Shown here: positions 37,002 through 44,529 of the stretch, in pieces
How positions within the stretch are numbered: position 1 is the first letter of the stretch
Layout of the letters: every line of letters starts with the position of its first letter
Source: Bradyrhizobium ottawaense
GTDB lineage: Bacteria; Pseudomonadota; Alphaproteobacteria; Rhizobiales; Xanthobacteraceae
Direction of reading: 5' to 3'
NCBI RefSeq assembly: GCF_900099825.1
Contig: NZ_LT629693.1
Coordinates: forward strand, 1,550,001 to 1,614,000
DNA length: 64,000 nt
The notes under the pieces: generated by a model
What the model was told of the DNA's origin: nothing
Seen by the model: only the letters and a program-made list of their open reading frames with translations
The model's database searches: none
Position numbers and translations under genes: made by a program

Positions 37002-37030
37002 GTCCGGGCGGAAACGCCCGGACTTTTTTT
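37002..37030 (+). terminator. Rho-independent terminator of the second BMP operon
   Basis: GTCCGGGCG and CGCCCGGAC form a perfect 9-base-pair stem with a GAAA tetraloop, followed by seven T. It lies 31 bases after the binding-protein stop codon. Confidence 0.95.
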
Positions 37031-37042
37031 GCGCTTGGAGAT

Positions 37043-37176
37043 GCGTTCCCCGGATGCTGCGCAGCAGGCCGCACTTGCGGCGTGGTGCGCTGCTGATCCG
37101 GGGTCCATCGGCCGGATGCGGTGGGTCCCGGCTCTGCGGTGCATCGTAAGAACGCTGCACCGCGTCCGGGACACGA
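37043..37176. repeat. Palindromic repeat, copy 2
   Basis: Second copy of the element at 30306-30437, in the same orientation. It starts GCGTTCCCCGGATGCTGCGC and ends CGCGTCCGGGACACGA. It again sits at a convergent gene junction, here directly after a terminator. Confidence 0.8.
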
Positions 37177-37181
37177 GACCA

Positions 37182-38531
37182 TCACCCCGCATGCATCGCA
37201 CGCGCGGCGGCGCTGTGGCGGCGGATCAGGTCTGGCACGTCGAGGCCGGGGATCGCGCCATCGATCACGGCCCAGTTGCCGCCGACCATGACGCGGTCGG
37301 CGCGGTGCGCGCCGCAGAGCACTAGCGCCGCGAGCGGGTCGCCGTGGCCTGAGAAGCGCAACTCGTCGAGCTTGAACAGCGCGAGATCGGCGGCCTTGCC
37401 GACGGCGATTTCGCCCAACTCAGGACGGCCGACGCAGGCGGCGGAGCCTTTGGTGGCCCAGCGCAGCGCGTCCTTGTGGCTGACGCGGCTAACGCCATAA
37501 CGTGCGCGCTGTAAGAGAAACGCGGCGCGCACTTCCTGCATCAGGTTGGACCCATCGTTCGACGCCGAACCGTCGACGCCGAGACCGATCGAGACCCCGG
37601 CCTCCTCCATCTCGCAGACCGGGCAGCAGCCCGACGCCAAAATTTGATTGCTGCAGGCGCAATGGCTGATCGACGTTTTCGCCTTGCCGAGCCGCTTCAT
37701 TTCGTCCGGCTTGAAGAAGATGCCGTGCGCCAGCCAGGTCCTGGCGTTGAGCCAGCCGCATTGTTCGAGATAGTCCAGCGGACGGCAGCCGTACATCTGC
37801 TCGCAGAATTTGTTCTCGTCCTCGGTTTCGGCCAGATGGGTATGCAGGCGGACGTCGAGCTTTTCGGCAAGCGCAGCGGTGGCGCTCATCAACTGTGTCG
37901 TCACCGAAAATGGCGAGCACGGCGCCAGCGCGATCTGCACCATCGCATCCTCGCCGCGCTGGTGGTGTTTTGCGACGACGCGCGCACAGTCGGCCAAAAT
38001 CGTGTCTTCGTCCTGCACGACGCTGTCAGGCGGCAGGCCGCCGTCCTTCTGCGACAGGTTCATCGAGCCGCGCGTCAGCAACACCCGCAGGCCGAGGCGT
38101 TTTGCGGCGGCGACTTCGATATCGACGGCGTCCTCCAGCCCGCCCGGAAACACGTAGTGGTGATCGGTCGTGGTGGTACAGCCCGACAGCAGCAGCTCCG
38201 ACATCGCGACGGTGACGCCGAGGTGGAGCGCCTCCGGGGTCAGGCGCGCCCACACCGGATAAAGCGCCTGCAGCCACGGGAACAGTTCGCGGTCCATCGC
38301 CGCCGGCAGCGCCCGGGTCAGGGTCTGGTAGAAATGGTGATGGGTGTTGATCAGCCCGGGCAGCACGACATGGGCGGAGGCATCATAGACCGCAGTATGG
38401 GCGGTCGCAGGCTCGCGGCCTTTGGCCACCAGCTCGATGATCTTGCCGCCGCGGACCACGATGCCGCGTTCGGCGCCGTCGGCCAGAATGGAAAGGGGAT
38501 CCTTGATCCAGATCGCCTGCGTTTGGTCCAT
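37182..38531 (-). CDS. 8-oxoguanine deaminase
   Basis: 449-residue amidohydrolase-superfamily enzyme that converts 8-oxoguanine to urate and ammonia (EC 3.5.4.32), feeding the uricase pathway. Metal ligands include His64/His66 (NTHHHFYQT), the His pair in LHTHLAETEDEN, LAHGIFF and GLGVDGSASND. The CACSNQILASGCCP stretch and length fit this family; related chlorohydrolase-type deaminases are an alternative. The start near 38531 is favoured because a sigma-54-type promoter at 38584-38599 predicts a transcript start about 38573. Divergent from xanthine dehydrogenase. Confidence 0.85.
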   Translation of the reverse strand: MDQTQAIWIKDPLSILADGAERGIVVRGGKIIELVAKGREPATAHTAVYDASAHVVLPGLINTHHHFYQTLTRALPAAMDRELFPWLQALYPVWARLTPEALHLGVTVAMSELLLSGCTTTTDHHYVFPGGLEDAVDIEVAAAKRLGLRVLLTRGSMNLSQKDGGLPPDSVVQDEDTILADCARVVAKHHQRGEDAMVQIALAPCSPFSVTTQLMSATAALAEKLDVRLHTHLAETEDENKFCEQMYGCRPLDYLEQCGWLNARTWLAHGIFFKPDEMKRLGKAKTSISHCACSNQILASGCCPVCEMEEAGVSIGLGVDGSASNDGSNLMQEVRAAFLLQRARYGVSRVSHKDALRWATKGSAACVGRPELGEIAVGKAADLALFKLDELRFSGHGDPLAALVLCGAHRADRVMVGGNWAVIDGAIPGLDVPDLIRRHSAAARAMHAG

Positions 38532-38583
38532 GATCCCACCGTCTTTCGTAGCAAGCGCCATCACGGGCGCCCGTTCCCTGCAA

Positions 38584-38599
38584 TGCAAAGACCATCCCA
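38584..38599 (-). promoter_or_regulatory. Sigma-54 promoter for 8-oxoguanine deaminase
   Basis: Minus strand TGGGATGGTCTTTGCA: GG-N10-GC spacing with a perfect TTTGCA -12 box and a weaker -24 box. Only 30 bases from the divergent promoter of xanthine dehydrogenase. Confidence 0.6.
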
Positions 38600-38613
38600 A
38601 CGGGATTGGCAAT

Positions 38614-38629
38614 TGGCGCTGGTCTTGCA
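38614..38629 (+). promoter_or_regulatory. Sigma-54 promoter for xanthine dehydrogenase
   Basis: TGGCGCTGGTCTTGCA: GG-N10-GC spacing and TTGCA -12 box. Predicted transcript start near 38640, 37 bases before the FAD-subunit gene. Confidence 0.75.
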
Positions 38630-38676
38630 AGACTTCTAAAGCACAGAGGCATCCTGTTGAAAGCACTAGCCGATCC

Positions 38677-39498
38677 ATGGACCTGAACACGATAGAAGCG
38701 GTGGCGCGTCCCAGGGCGCGGGATCAGTTGCCCGTTTGGACGGCAGGCGATGCGTGGCTTGCGGGCGGGACGTGGCTGTTCTCCGAACCGCAGGCCCACC
38801 TGCGCCGGCTGATCGACCTTACCGACCTGAAATGGCCGGCGCTGACGATCAATGAGACCGGGCTGTCGATCGCGGCAACCTGCACGGTCGCGCAACTCGA
38901 CGCACTGGCCTGCCCGCCGGAATGGATCGCCTCCCCCCTGATTAACCAGTGCTGCCGGGCCTTTCTCGCCTCCTTCAAGATCTGGAAGACCGCAACCGTC
39001 GGCGGCAACATCTGCATGTCGCTGCCGGCCGGGCCGATGATCTCGCTGACCTCGGCACTCGACGGCATCGCCACCATCTGGCAGGCCGCCGGCGGCGAAC
39101 GAAGGGTCGCGGTCGCCGATTTCGTCACCGGCGACAACCGCAATGTGCTCGTCCACGGCGACCTGCTGCGGCAGATCGATATCCCGCTCGCGGCGCTGAA
39201 GCGGCGCTCGGCGTTTCGGCAGATTTCGCTGACGCCGCTCGGCCGCTCGGCGGCGCTCTTGATCGGCAGCCTGACCGGCGAAGACGCCCTGGCGCTGACG
39301 GTGACCGCATCGACCAAGCGGCCGGTGCAATTGTCCTTTGCCGGAATTCCAACGGCGAAGGAGCTGCGCGAGACGATCTTGCAGCGTATTCCCGACGAGC
39401 TCTATCACACCGACGTCCATGGCAAGCCGGCATGGCGCAAACACATGACATTGCGGCTTAGCGAAGAAATCCGCAGCGAATTGCGGGCGTTGCTATGA
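38677..39498 (+). CDS. Xanthine dehydrogenase FAD-binding subunit
   Basis: 273-residue FAD subunit (CoxM/XdhA-like) of a molybdenum hydroxylase. The FAD loop is seen in AGGTWLFSEPQ near residue 30 and ATVGGNICMSLPAGP near residue 105, both typical although the second is slightly divergent (SLPAGP in place of ASPAGD). It passes electrons from the 2Fe-2S centres to NAD or another acceptor. Start MDLNTIEAV follows the putative sigma-54 promoter; the longer frame reads through the divergent deaminase promoter and is rejected. Overlaps the catalytic-subunit gene by four bases. Confidence 0.87.
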   Translation: MDLNTIEAVARPRARDQLPVWTAGDAWLAGGTWLFSEPQAHLRRLIDLTDLKWPALTINETGLSIAATCTVAQLDALACPPEWIASPLINQCCRAFLASFKIWKTATVGGNICMSLPAGPMISLTSALDGIATIWQAAGGERRVAVADFVTGDNRNVLVHGDLLRQIDIPLAALKRRSAFRQISLTPLGRSAALLIGSLTGEDALALTVTASTKRPVQLSFAGIPTAKELRETILQRIPDELYHTDVHGKPAWRKHMTLRLSEEIRSELRALL

Positions 39499-42218
39499 GT
39501 TTTGAAATCAACGGCAAGGAATTTTCGCAAGCCCCGCGGGCCGGGCAATGCCTGCGGACATTTCTGCACCAGCTCGGGCATTTCGGCGTCAAGAAAGGCT
39601 GCGACGCCGGCGACTGCGGCGCCTGCACGGTGCTGCTCGACGGCGAACCCGTTCATAGCTGCCTGATCCCGGCGTTTCGCGCCGACGGCCACTCGGTGAC
39701 CACCATCGAGGGATTAGCGCCCGACGGCGGCATCCATCCGATGCAGCAGGCGTTTCTCGATGCGCAGGGATTTCAGTGCGGGTTCTGCACCGCCGGCATG
39801 ATCCTGACCTGCGCCTCGCTGAACCAGGCGCAGCGCCAGGACCTCGGCGCATCGCTGAAGGGAAACATCTGCCGCTGTACCGGATACCGTTCGATCGAAG
39901 ACGCGCTCAACGGCAAGACCAATGTCGAGGATGCCGCCGCCGGCACCGCGTTCGGCCGCAGCCTGCCCGCGCCCGCCGGACCGAACGTGGTGCGCGGCGC
40001 CGAACGTTACACCTTCGATATCGCCCCGGAAGGCCTGCTGCATATCAAGATGCTGCGCTCGCCGCATCCGCACGCCAAAATCATCTCGATCGACAAGCGC
40101 GCTGCGCTCGGCGTCGCCGGCGTTCATGCGGTGCTGACGTACAAAGACGCGCCGGACCGGCTGTTCTCGACTGCGCGGCACGAAAAAGACTGGATGGACC
40201 CGGAAGATACCAAGGTGCTCGATAGTGTCGTGCGCTTTATCGGGCAGAAGGTTGCGGCCGTGGTCGCCGAGACCGAAGCCGCCGCTGAAGACGCCTGCCG
40301 CCGGCTGGCAGTCGAATATGAAGTTCTCCCTGCCGTAATCGATCCGGCGCAGGCGATCGCACCGGGCGCGCCTGTGATCCATGGCGACAAGACGCCGGCG
40401 CGTCGCATCAGCAATTCGGCGCGCAATATCGTCGCCGAAATCCATGGCGAATTCGGCGATGTTGCGGCAGCGCTCACGCGGTCGGCCGTGACCTATCAAG
40501 GCACCTTCACGACCCAGCGGGTGCAGCACGCGGCGCTCGAGACCCATGGCGGCATCGCCTGGGTCGATGCCGATGGCGTGCTGACGGTTCGCACCTCGAC
40601 GCAGGTGCCGTTTTTGACGCGGCGGGCGCTGGCGGATCTTTTCAATTTGCCGTTCGACAAGGTGCGGGTGTTGTGCGAACGGGTCGGCGGCGGCTTTGGC
40701 GGCAAGCAGGAAATGTTCGTCGAGGACATTCTGACGCTGGCGGCGCTGAAGACCGGGCGACCGGTGAAATTCGAACTGACCCGCGAGGAGCAATTCATCG
40801 CGACCTCGACGCGGCATCCGATGCGCGTCACCGTCACCGCCGGCGCCGACAAAGACGGCAAACTGACCGCGCTGCAACTCGACGTGCTCTCCAACACCGG
40901 GGCTTACGGCAATCATGCCGGTCCGGTGTTGTTTCATTCCGTCGGCGAAACCATCGCGGTCTATAACTGCCCGAACAAGAAGGTCGATGCGACAGCCGTC
41001 TATACCAACACCGTGCCATCGGGCGCGTTTCGCGGCTACGGCCTGCCGCAAGCGCTGCTGGCGGTGGAAGCCGCGATCGACGAACTGGCAGAACAGCTCG
41101 GCATCAGCCCGTTCGAGATGCGCCGCCGCAATATCGTCAAGCCCGGCGATCCGATGCTGTCGCCGCCGGAGTCCGAATATCACGACGTGTTCTATGGCTC
41201 CTACGGCCTCGACCAGTGCCTCGACCTGGTTGAGCGGGCGATGACGGCCGACGCGCCCAAGCCAAACCTTTCCGGGGACTGGCTGACCGGCGACGGCATC
41301 GCGCTGACCATGATCGATACCGTGCCGCCGGCCGGACATTTCGCCGATTGCAGCATCTCGCTGCGCGAGGATGGCGGTTTCGAGCTGACGGTCGGCACCG
41401 CCGAATTCGGTAACGGCACCACGACGGTGCATCGCCAGATCGCAGCAAGCGCGCTCGCGACCACGGTCGACCGGATCACGCTGAAGCAATCCGACACCGC
41501 GCATGGCGGCCACGACACCGGCGCCTACGGCAGCGCCGGCACTTTTGTGGCCGGCCGCGCCACACAGGCCGCGGCCGAGGCGCTCGCCGCCGAAATGAAG
41601 ACCTTCGCCGCGTCGCTGATTGGCGAAAATCCGGACGCCTGCGTGCTGGAAAATCACACCACGGTATGCGCCGGACGCCGCACGCCGTTCGCCCTGCTCG
41701 CAGCGTCAGCGAAGGCGCTCGGCAAACCGCTTGCCGCCAGCGGCACCTCGGCGGGCTCGCCACGCTCGGTCGCCTTCAACGTCCAGGGCTTTCGTGTCGC
41801 CGTCAACAAGTTCACCGGCGAGATCAGGATTCTGAAAAGCGTGCATGCGGCGGATGCCGGCAGGGTCGCCAATCCCATGCAGTGCCGCGGCCAGGTCGAG
41901 GGCGGCGTCGCGCAATCACTCGGCGCCACGCTCTATGAGGAAATGGTGATCGACGAGACCGGCCGCGTCATCAATCCGAAATTCCGCGACTACCACCTGC
42001 CGCAGTTTGCCGACATCCCGCGCACCGAGGTGTTCTTTGCCGATACGTCAGACACGATCGGGCCGATGGGCGCGAAATCGATGAGCGAAAGCCCGTATAA
42101 TCCGGTGGCCGCAGCAATCGGCAACGCCATTGCCAATGCCACCGGCATCCGCTTTACAGCCACCCCGTTCAAGCCCGACCGGCTGTTTCCGGCGCTGCAT
42201 GAGAAGTTTGGCAAGTAA
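39495..42218 (+). CDS. Xanthine dehydrogenase, fused 2Fe-2S and molybdopterin-binding subunit
   Basis: 907-residue protein joining a small iron-sulfur subunit (residues 1-155) to the large Mo-cofactor subunit (about 165-905). Plant-type 2Fe-2S ligands are Cys36, 41, 44 and 56; the second cluster is Cys95, 98, 126 and 128. The Mo part has GGGFGGKQEMFVED and the substrate-pocket stretch AFRGYGLPQALLAVEAAIDE; GPMGAKSMSE near residue 860 contains the region of the catalytic Glu in related enzymes. It oxidises hypoxanthine or xanthine to urate. With the FAD subunit it makes a two-polypeptide enzyme. No XdhC-like maturation gene is nearby. Confidence 0.9.
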   Translation: MSFEINGKEFSQAPRAGQCLRTFLHQLGHFGVKKGCDAGDCGACTVLLDGEPVHSCLIPAFRADGHSVTTIEGLAPDGGIHPMQQAFLDAQGFQCGFCTAGMILTCASLNQAQRQDLGASLKGNICRCTGYRSIEDALNGKTNVEDAAAGTAFGRSLPAPAGPNVVRGAERYTFDIAPEGLLHIKMLRSPHPHAKIISIDKRAALGVAGVHAVLTYKDAPDRLFSTARHEKDWMDPEDTKVLDSVVRFIGQKVAAVVAETEAAAEDACRRLAVEYEVLPAVIDPAQAIAPGAPVIHGDKTPARRISNSARNIVAEIHGEFGDVAAALTRSAVTYQGTFTTQRVQHAALETHGGIAWVDADGVLTVRTSTQVPFLTRRALADLFNLPFDKVRVLCERVGGGFGGKQEMFVEDILTLAALKTGRPVKFELTREEQFIATSTRHPMRVTVTAGADKDGKLTALQLDVLSNTGAYGNHAGPVLFHSVGETIAVYNCPNKKVDATAVYTNTVPSGAFRGYGLPQALLAVEAAIDELAEQLGISPFEMRRRNIVKPGDPMLSPPESEYHDVFYGSYGLDQCLDLVERAMTADAPKPNLSGDWLTGDGIALTMIDTVPPAGHFADCSISLREDGGFELTVGTAEFGNGTTTVHRQIAASALATTVDRITLKQSDTAHGGHDTGAYGSAGTFVAGRATQAAAEALAAEMKTFAASLIGENPDACVLENHTTVCAGRRTPFALLAASAKALGKPLAASGTSAGSPRSVAFNVQGFRVAVNKFTGEIRILKSVHAADAGRVANPMQCRGQVEGGVAQSLGATLYEEMVIDETGRVINPKFRDYHLPQFADIPRTEVFFADTSDTIGPMGAKSMSESPYNPVAAAIGNAIANATGIRFTATPFKPDRLFPALHEKFGK

Positions 42219-42225
42219 GCATGCG

Positions 42226-43239
42226 CTACTGCCGGCTGGCCCAATCCAGGATCGCGGCCGCCTCCGGAGAAACCCTAGCCTGCCACGCAGCGATCGGAGC
42301 GCTTCCCGCTTTCTTGAGGGCGGCGATAATGGCCGGTGGCGCCGGCTCGTCGATGCTGACGCCGTTGGCGCGCATCCGCGCGTAGTTCTCGGCGGTACGA
42401 TTGACGAGGAGTTCGATCTGGCTGTTTTCGGTCTCCACCGCGGCGGCATCGACGGCGGCTTGCTGGTCGGCAGGCAAGGCGTCAAATGCATCCTTGCGGA
42501 CGAACGCGATCGAGACCGGGATCGCGTAGTTGATCGGCGTGAAATGATGCAGGTCGTCCCAAAGCTTTCGGCCCGCGCCGCCATCGCCAGAGGTCAGGAT
42601 CGCATTGAGTTTATGCTCCTTGACCCTGGCGATCGCCTCGTTGAATGGGAGGAATTCCGCCGCAGCGCCCGCGGCACGCAAGACGTCCGCCGAACTCTTG
42701 TCATAGGCTCTCACCGCCAACGCATGCAGATCTTCCTCACCTTTGAGTTGCTGGTCCGACCAGATCCCCGTCGCCGGCCAGATCGTGATGTAGAGCAACT
42801 TCATGCCCCGCGCCGCCAGCGCGCGTTCATATAGCGGCCGTGCTCTGGCGTTGACGGCCTTTGCGGTCTCGACCGACTGGACCACAAAGGGCAGCGCCGA
42901 CAGACCGAATATCGGGTCCGACGATTCCAGCGGCGCCGCAAACGCGTCGCCGCCGTCGACACGATGGTCCTGCGCCGCCTGCGGCATGTCGCGGGAACTG
43001 ATTTTCAGTTCATTGTCGAACGCAGTGGCGGTTGTCAACGAACCCTGAGTCTTCGACGACAACAATTTCCCGAAAGTGACCAACCCGATGCCGGAGATGT
43101 TGCTCTCCGGATATTCCGTCGTCATCTTCCACTGGACTTGCGCAAAAGCGGCGGCGGGGAGCACGACGAAAATCAGTGCAGCCGCACAGAGGCCCCTGCA
43201 AAGCCATCGATGCAAGCCGAACCCGGAAATAACGCTCAC
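42226..43239 (-). CDS. TRAP-type substrate-binding protein (DctP family), orphan
   Basis: 337-residue periplasmic protein. A signal peptide (HRWLCRGLCAAALIFVVLPA, cleaved after AFA) leads into QWKMTTEYPESNISGIGLVT, the usual DctP start. The body has the family features FGLSALPFVVQSVETAKAV and NAILTSGDGGAGRKLWDDL. GTG start at 43239 chosen because GAGGAG lies six bases upstream; the longer frame has a poor N-terminus. No TRAP membrane subunits are adjacent, so it may serve a transporter encoded elsewhere. It is convergent with xanthine dehydrogenase. Confidence 0.82.
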   Translation of the reverse strand: MSVISGFGLHRWLCRGLCAAALIFVVLPAAAFAQVQWKMTTEYPESNISGIGLVTFGKLLSSKTQGSLTTATAFDNELKISSRDMPQAAQDHRVDGGDAFAAPLESSDPIFGLSALPFVVQSVETAKAVNARARPLYERALAARGMKLLYITIWPATGIWSDQQLKGEEDLHALAVRAYDKSSADVLRAAGAAAEFLPFNEAIARVKEHKLNAILTSGDGGAGRKLWDDLHHFTPINYAIPVSIAFVRKDAFDALPADQQAAVDAAAVETENSQIELLVNRTAENYARMRANGVSIDEPAPPAIIAALKKAGSAPIAAWQARVSPEAAAILDWASRQ

Positions 43240-43349
43240 ATGGAACTCCTCGACCGGCCCGCAGCCGCAAAGACAGATTTTCTTAACCAAAACGTCTCAG
43301 AATTTGATGTCACCGGTAGGACCGTCGAAGATATCTAGCAGGCATTCCC

Positions 43350-43466
43350 ATGCGACGCATCATCGAACACCTCTTCGAACTCATTGAGGCCAATACCCCC
43401 TGTGCGATTTGCGCCGTGGCTGCGTCGTTCGCGATCACGGGTTGCCTGCGCTTCATCTGGGAATAA
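43350..43466 (+). CDS. Possible 38-residue membrane peptide
   Basis: A short frame (starts MRRIIEHLFELIEANTPCAI, ends GCLRFIWE) with a hydrophobic Cys/Ala-rich centre lies in the gap between the TRAP binding protein and uricase. A weak AGCAGG precedes it. Coding status is uncertain; it may be chance. Confidence 0.25.
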   Translation: MRRIIEHLFELIEANTPCAICAVAASFAITGCLRFIWE

Positions 43467-43489
43467 AGCACAGGGGAGCCAGCTTTGAG

Positions 43490-44332
43490 CTAGCCCCTGC
43501 CCACCGTGCACTCGATCTGGCCGTGCGGCTCGTCGGTCGGCAGGAATACGTCGTTGTTGTTATCAAGCCCGAACGCCGACAGGTTCATCAGGATGAAATG
43601 CATGTTCGGGCAGGCCATGCTGATCTCGGAAATTTCGGGAGCTGCCGCAAGCGCCGCCTCGCCCATCCGATACAGGCTGTCCTGCACGCTCATGCTGTAG
43701 GTGGTCGCAAACACTTCCAGCAACGTGTCGAGAATCTTCTTGTTGGTCGCCGGATAGCTTGCGGGTTTGCCCGACCATTTCCATGACGCCACCATGGACG
43801 TCGCACACATCCGGTCGCCGGTCGGCGGGATCGTCGTGTAGGCATCCTTGACGTAGTTCTCCCAGCCCGACTGGGTCGACTTCATGAAGGTGAAGCCGTC
43901 AATGCCGGACGACATGACAGCAGCGCCACCGCGAATCTGCGAGACGTCCACCGTGGGCTTGCCGTTGCTGTCGAGCACGAAACTGTGCGGATGCGGCTTG
44001 CCGCCGAAACTGAGCCGGCTCCATTTGGTCTCGTGCGCGGTGATGGCGACCGAGGCAATCTGCGGATAGGTGTCGAGATATTTCTTCGCCAGCACCTGGC
44101 AGAATTCTTCGGTGCAGAGACCAGTATTCTGGCGGGCAACGATGTTGACGACGTTCTTGATGGTGTCGGTCGAGACCGAGGTGGAATTGTCGGCGTTTGT
44201 ATAGGCGCGCGCGAAGTCGCCCTCGATCATCGCCTTGACGTCGAGCTGGCTGACCTCGTGACGGTCGCCCTCGCGATGGATGCGCATCACGCGGACGCGG
44301 CCCTTGCCGTATCGGTTCTTGATCAGCGGCAT
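43490..44332 (-). CDS. Urate oxidase (cofactor-free uricase)
   Basis: 280-residue uricase that oxidises urate to 5-hydroxyisourate with O2 (EC 1.7.3.3). Conserved elements: the catalytic Lys10 in NRYGKGRVRV, Thr55 in STDTIKN, the ITAHETKWSRL stretch and GIDGFTFMKSTQSGWENYVK. The C-terminal DNNNDVFLPTDEPHGQIECT is the typical uricase end. Length is as expected for half of a T-fold tetramer subunit. Its product feeds the UraD-UraH fusion at 46 kb. A perfect sigma-54 promoter lies about 65-80 bases upstream. Confidence 0.95.
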   Translation of the reverse strand: MPLIKNRYGKGRVRVMRIHREGDRHEVSQLDVKAMIEGDFARAYTNADNSTSVSTDTIKNVVNIVARQNTGLCTEEFCQVLAKKYLDTYPQIASVAITAHETKWSRLSFGGKPHPHSFVLDSNGKPTVDVSQIRGGAAVMSSGIDGFTFMKSTQSGWENYVKDAYTTIPPTGDRMCATSMVASWKWSGKPASYPATNKKILDTLLEVFATTYSMSVQDSLYRMGEAALAAAPEISEISMACPNMHFILMNLSAFGLDNNNDVFLPTDEPHGQIECTVGRG

Positions 44333-44397
44333 GGCATGGCCTCCAGTTCAGCCGGCAACTCTGCGGGACTTCGAACGCCCGGTGTGTTCCAATAATG

Positions 44398-44413
44398 AGC
44401 AACGTTCGTGCCA
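44398..44413 (-). promoter_or_regulatory. Sigma-54 promoter for uricase
   Basis: Minus strand TGGCACGAACGTTGCT is a perfect TGGCACG-N4-TTGCT element. Predicted transcript start near 44387, 55 bases before the uricase start codon. Confidence 0.85.
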
Positions 44414-44439
44414 TCAGGCAAGGGCTTGGGACCGGGTTC

Positions 44440-44455
44440 TGGCACGGGGCTTGTA
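44440..44455 (+). promoter_or_regulatory. Sigma-54-like promoter for the NCS2 permease
   Basis: TGGCACGGGGCTTGTA has a perfect -24 box and correct spacing, but TTGT instead of TTGC at -12. It is followed by TCGAT, as in the allantoate amidohydrolase promoter at 23942. Divergent from the uricase promoter. Confidence 0.55.
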
Positions 44456-44529
44456 TCGATCTGATCGGGTAACGGTCTGATCGGGCCGCGGGCCCAGTCC
44501 TTTAGAAGGCAAGTTTTGGGGACCAGTCC

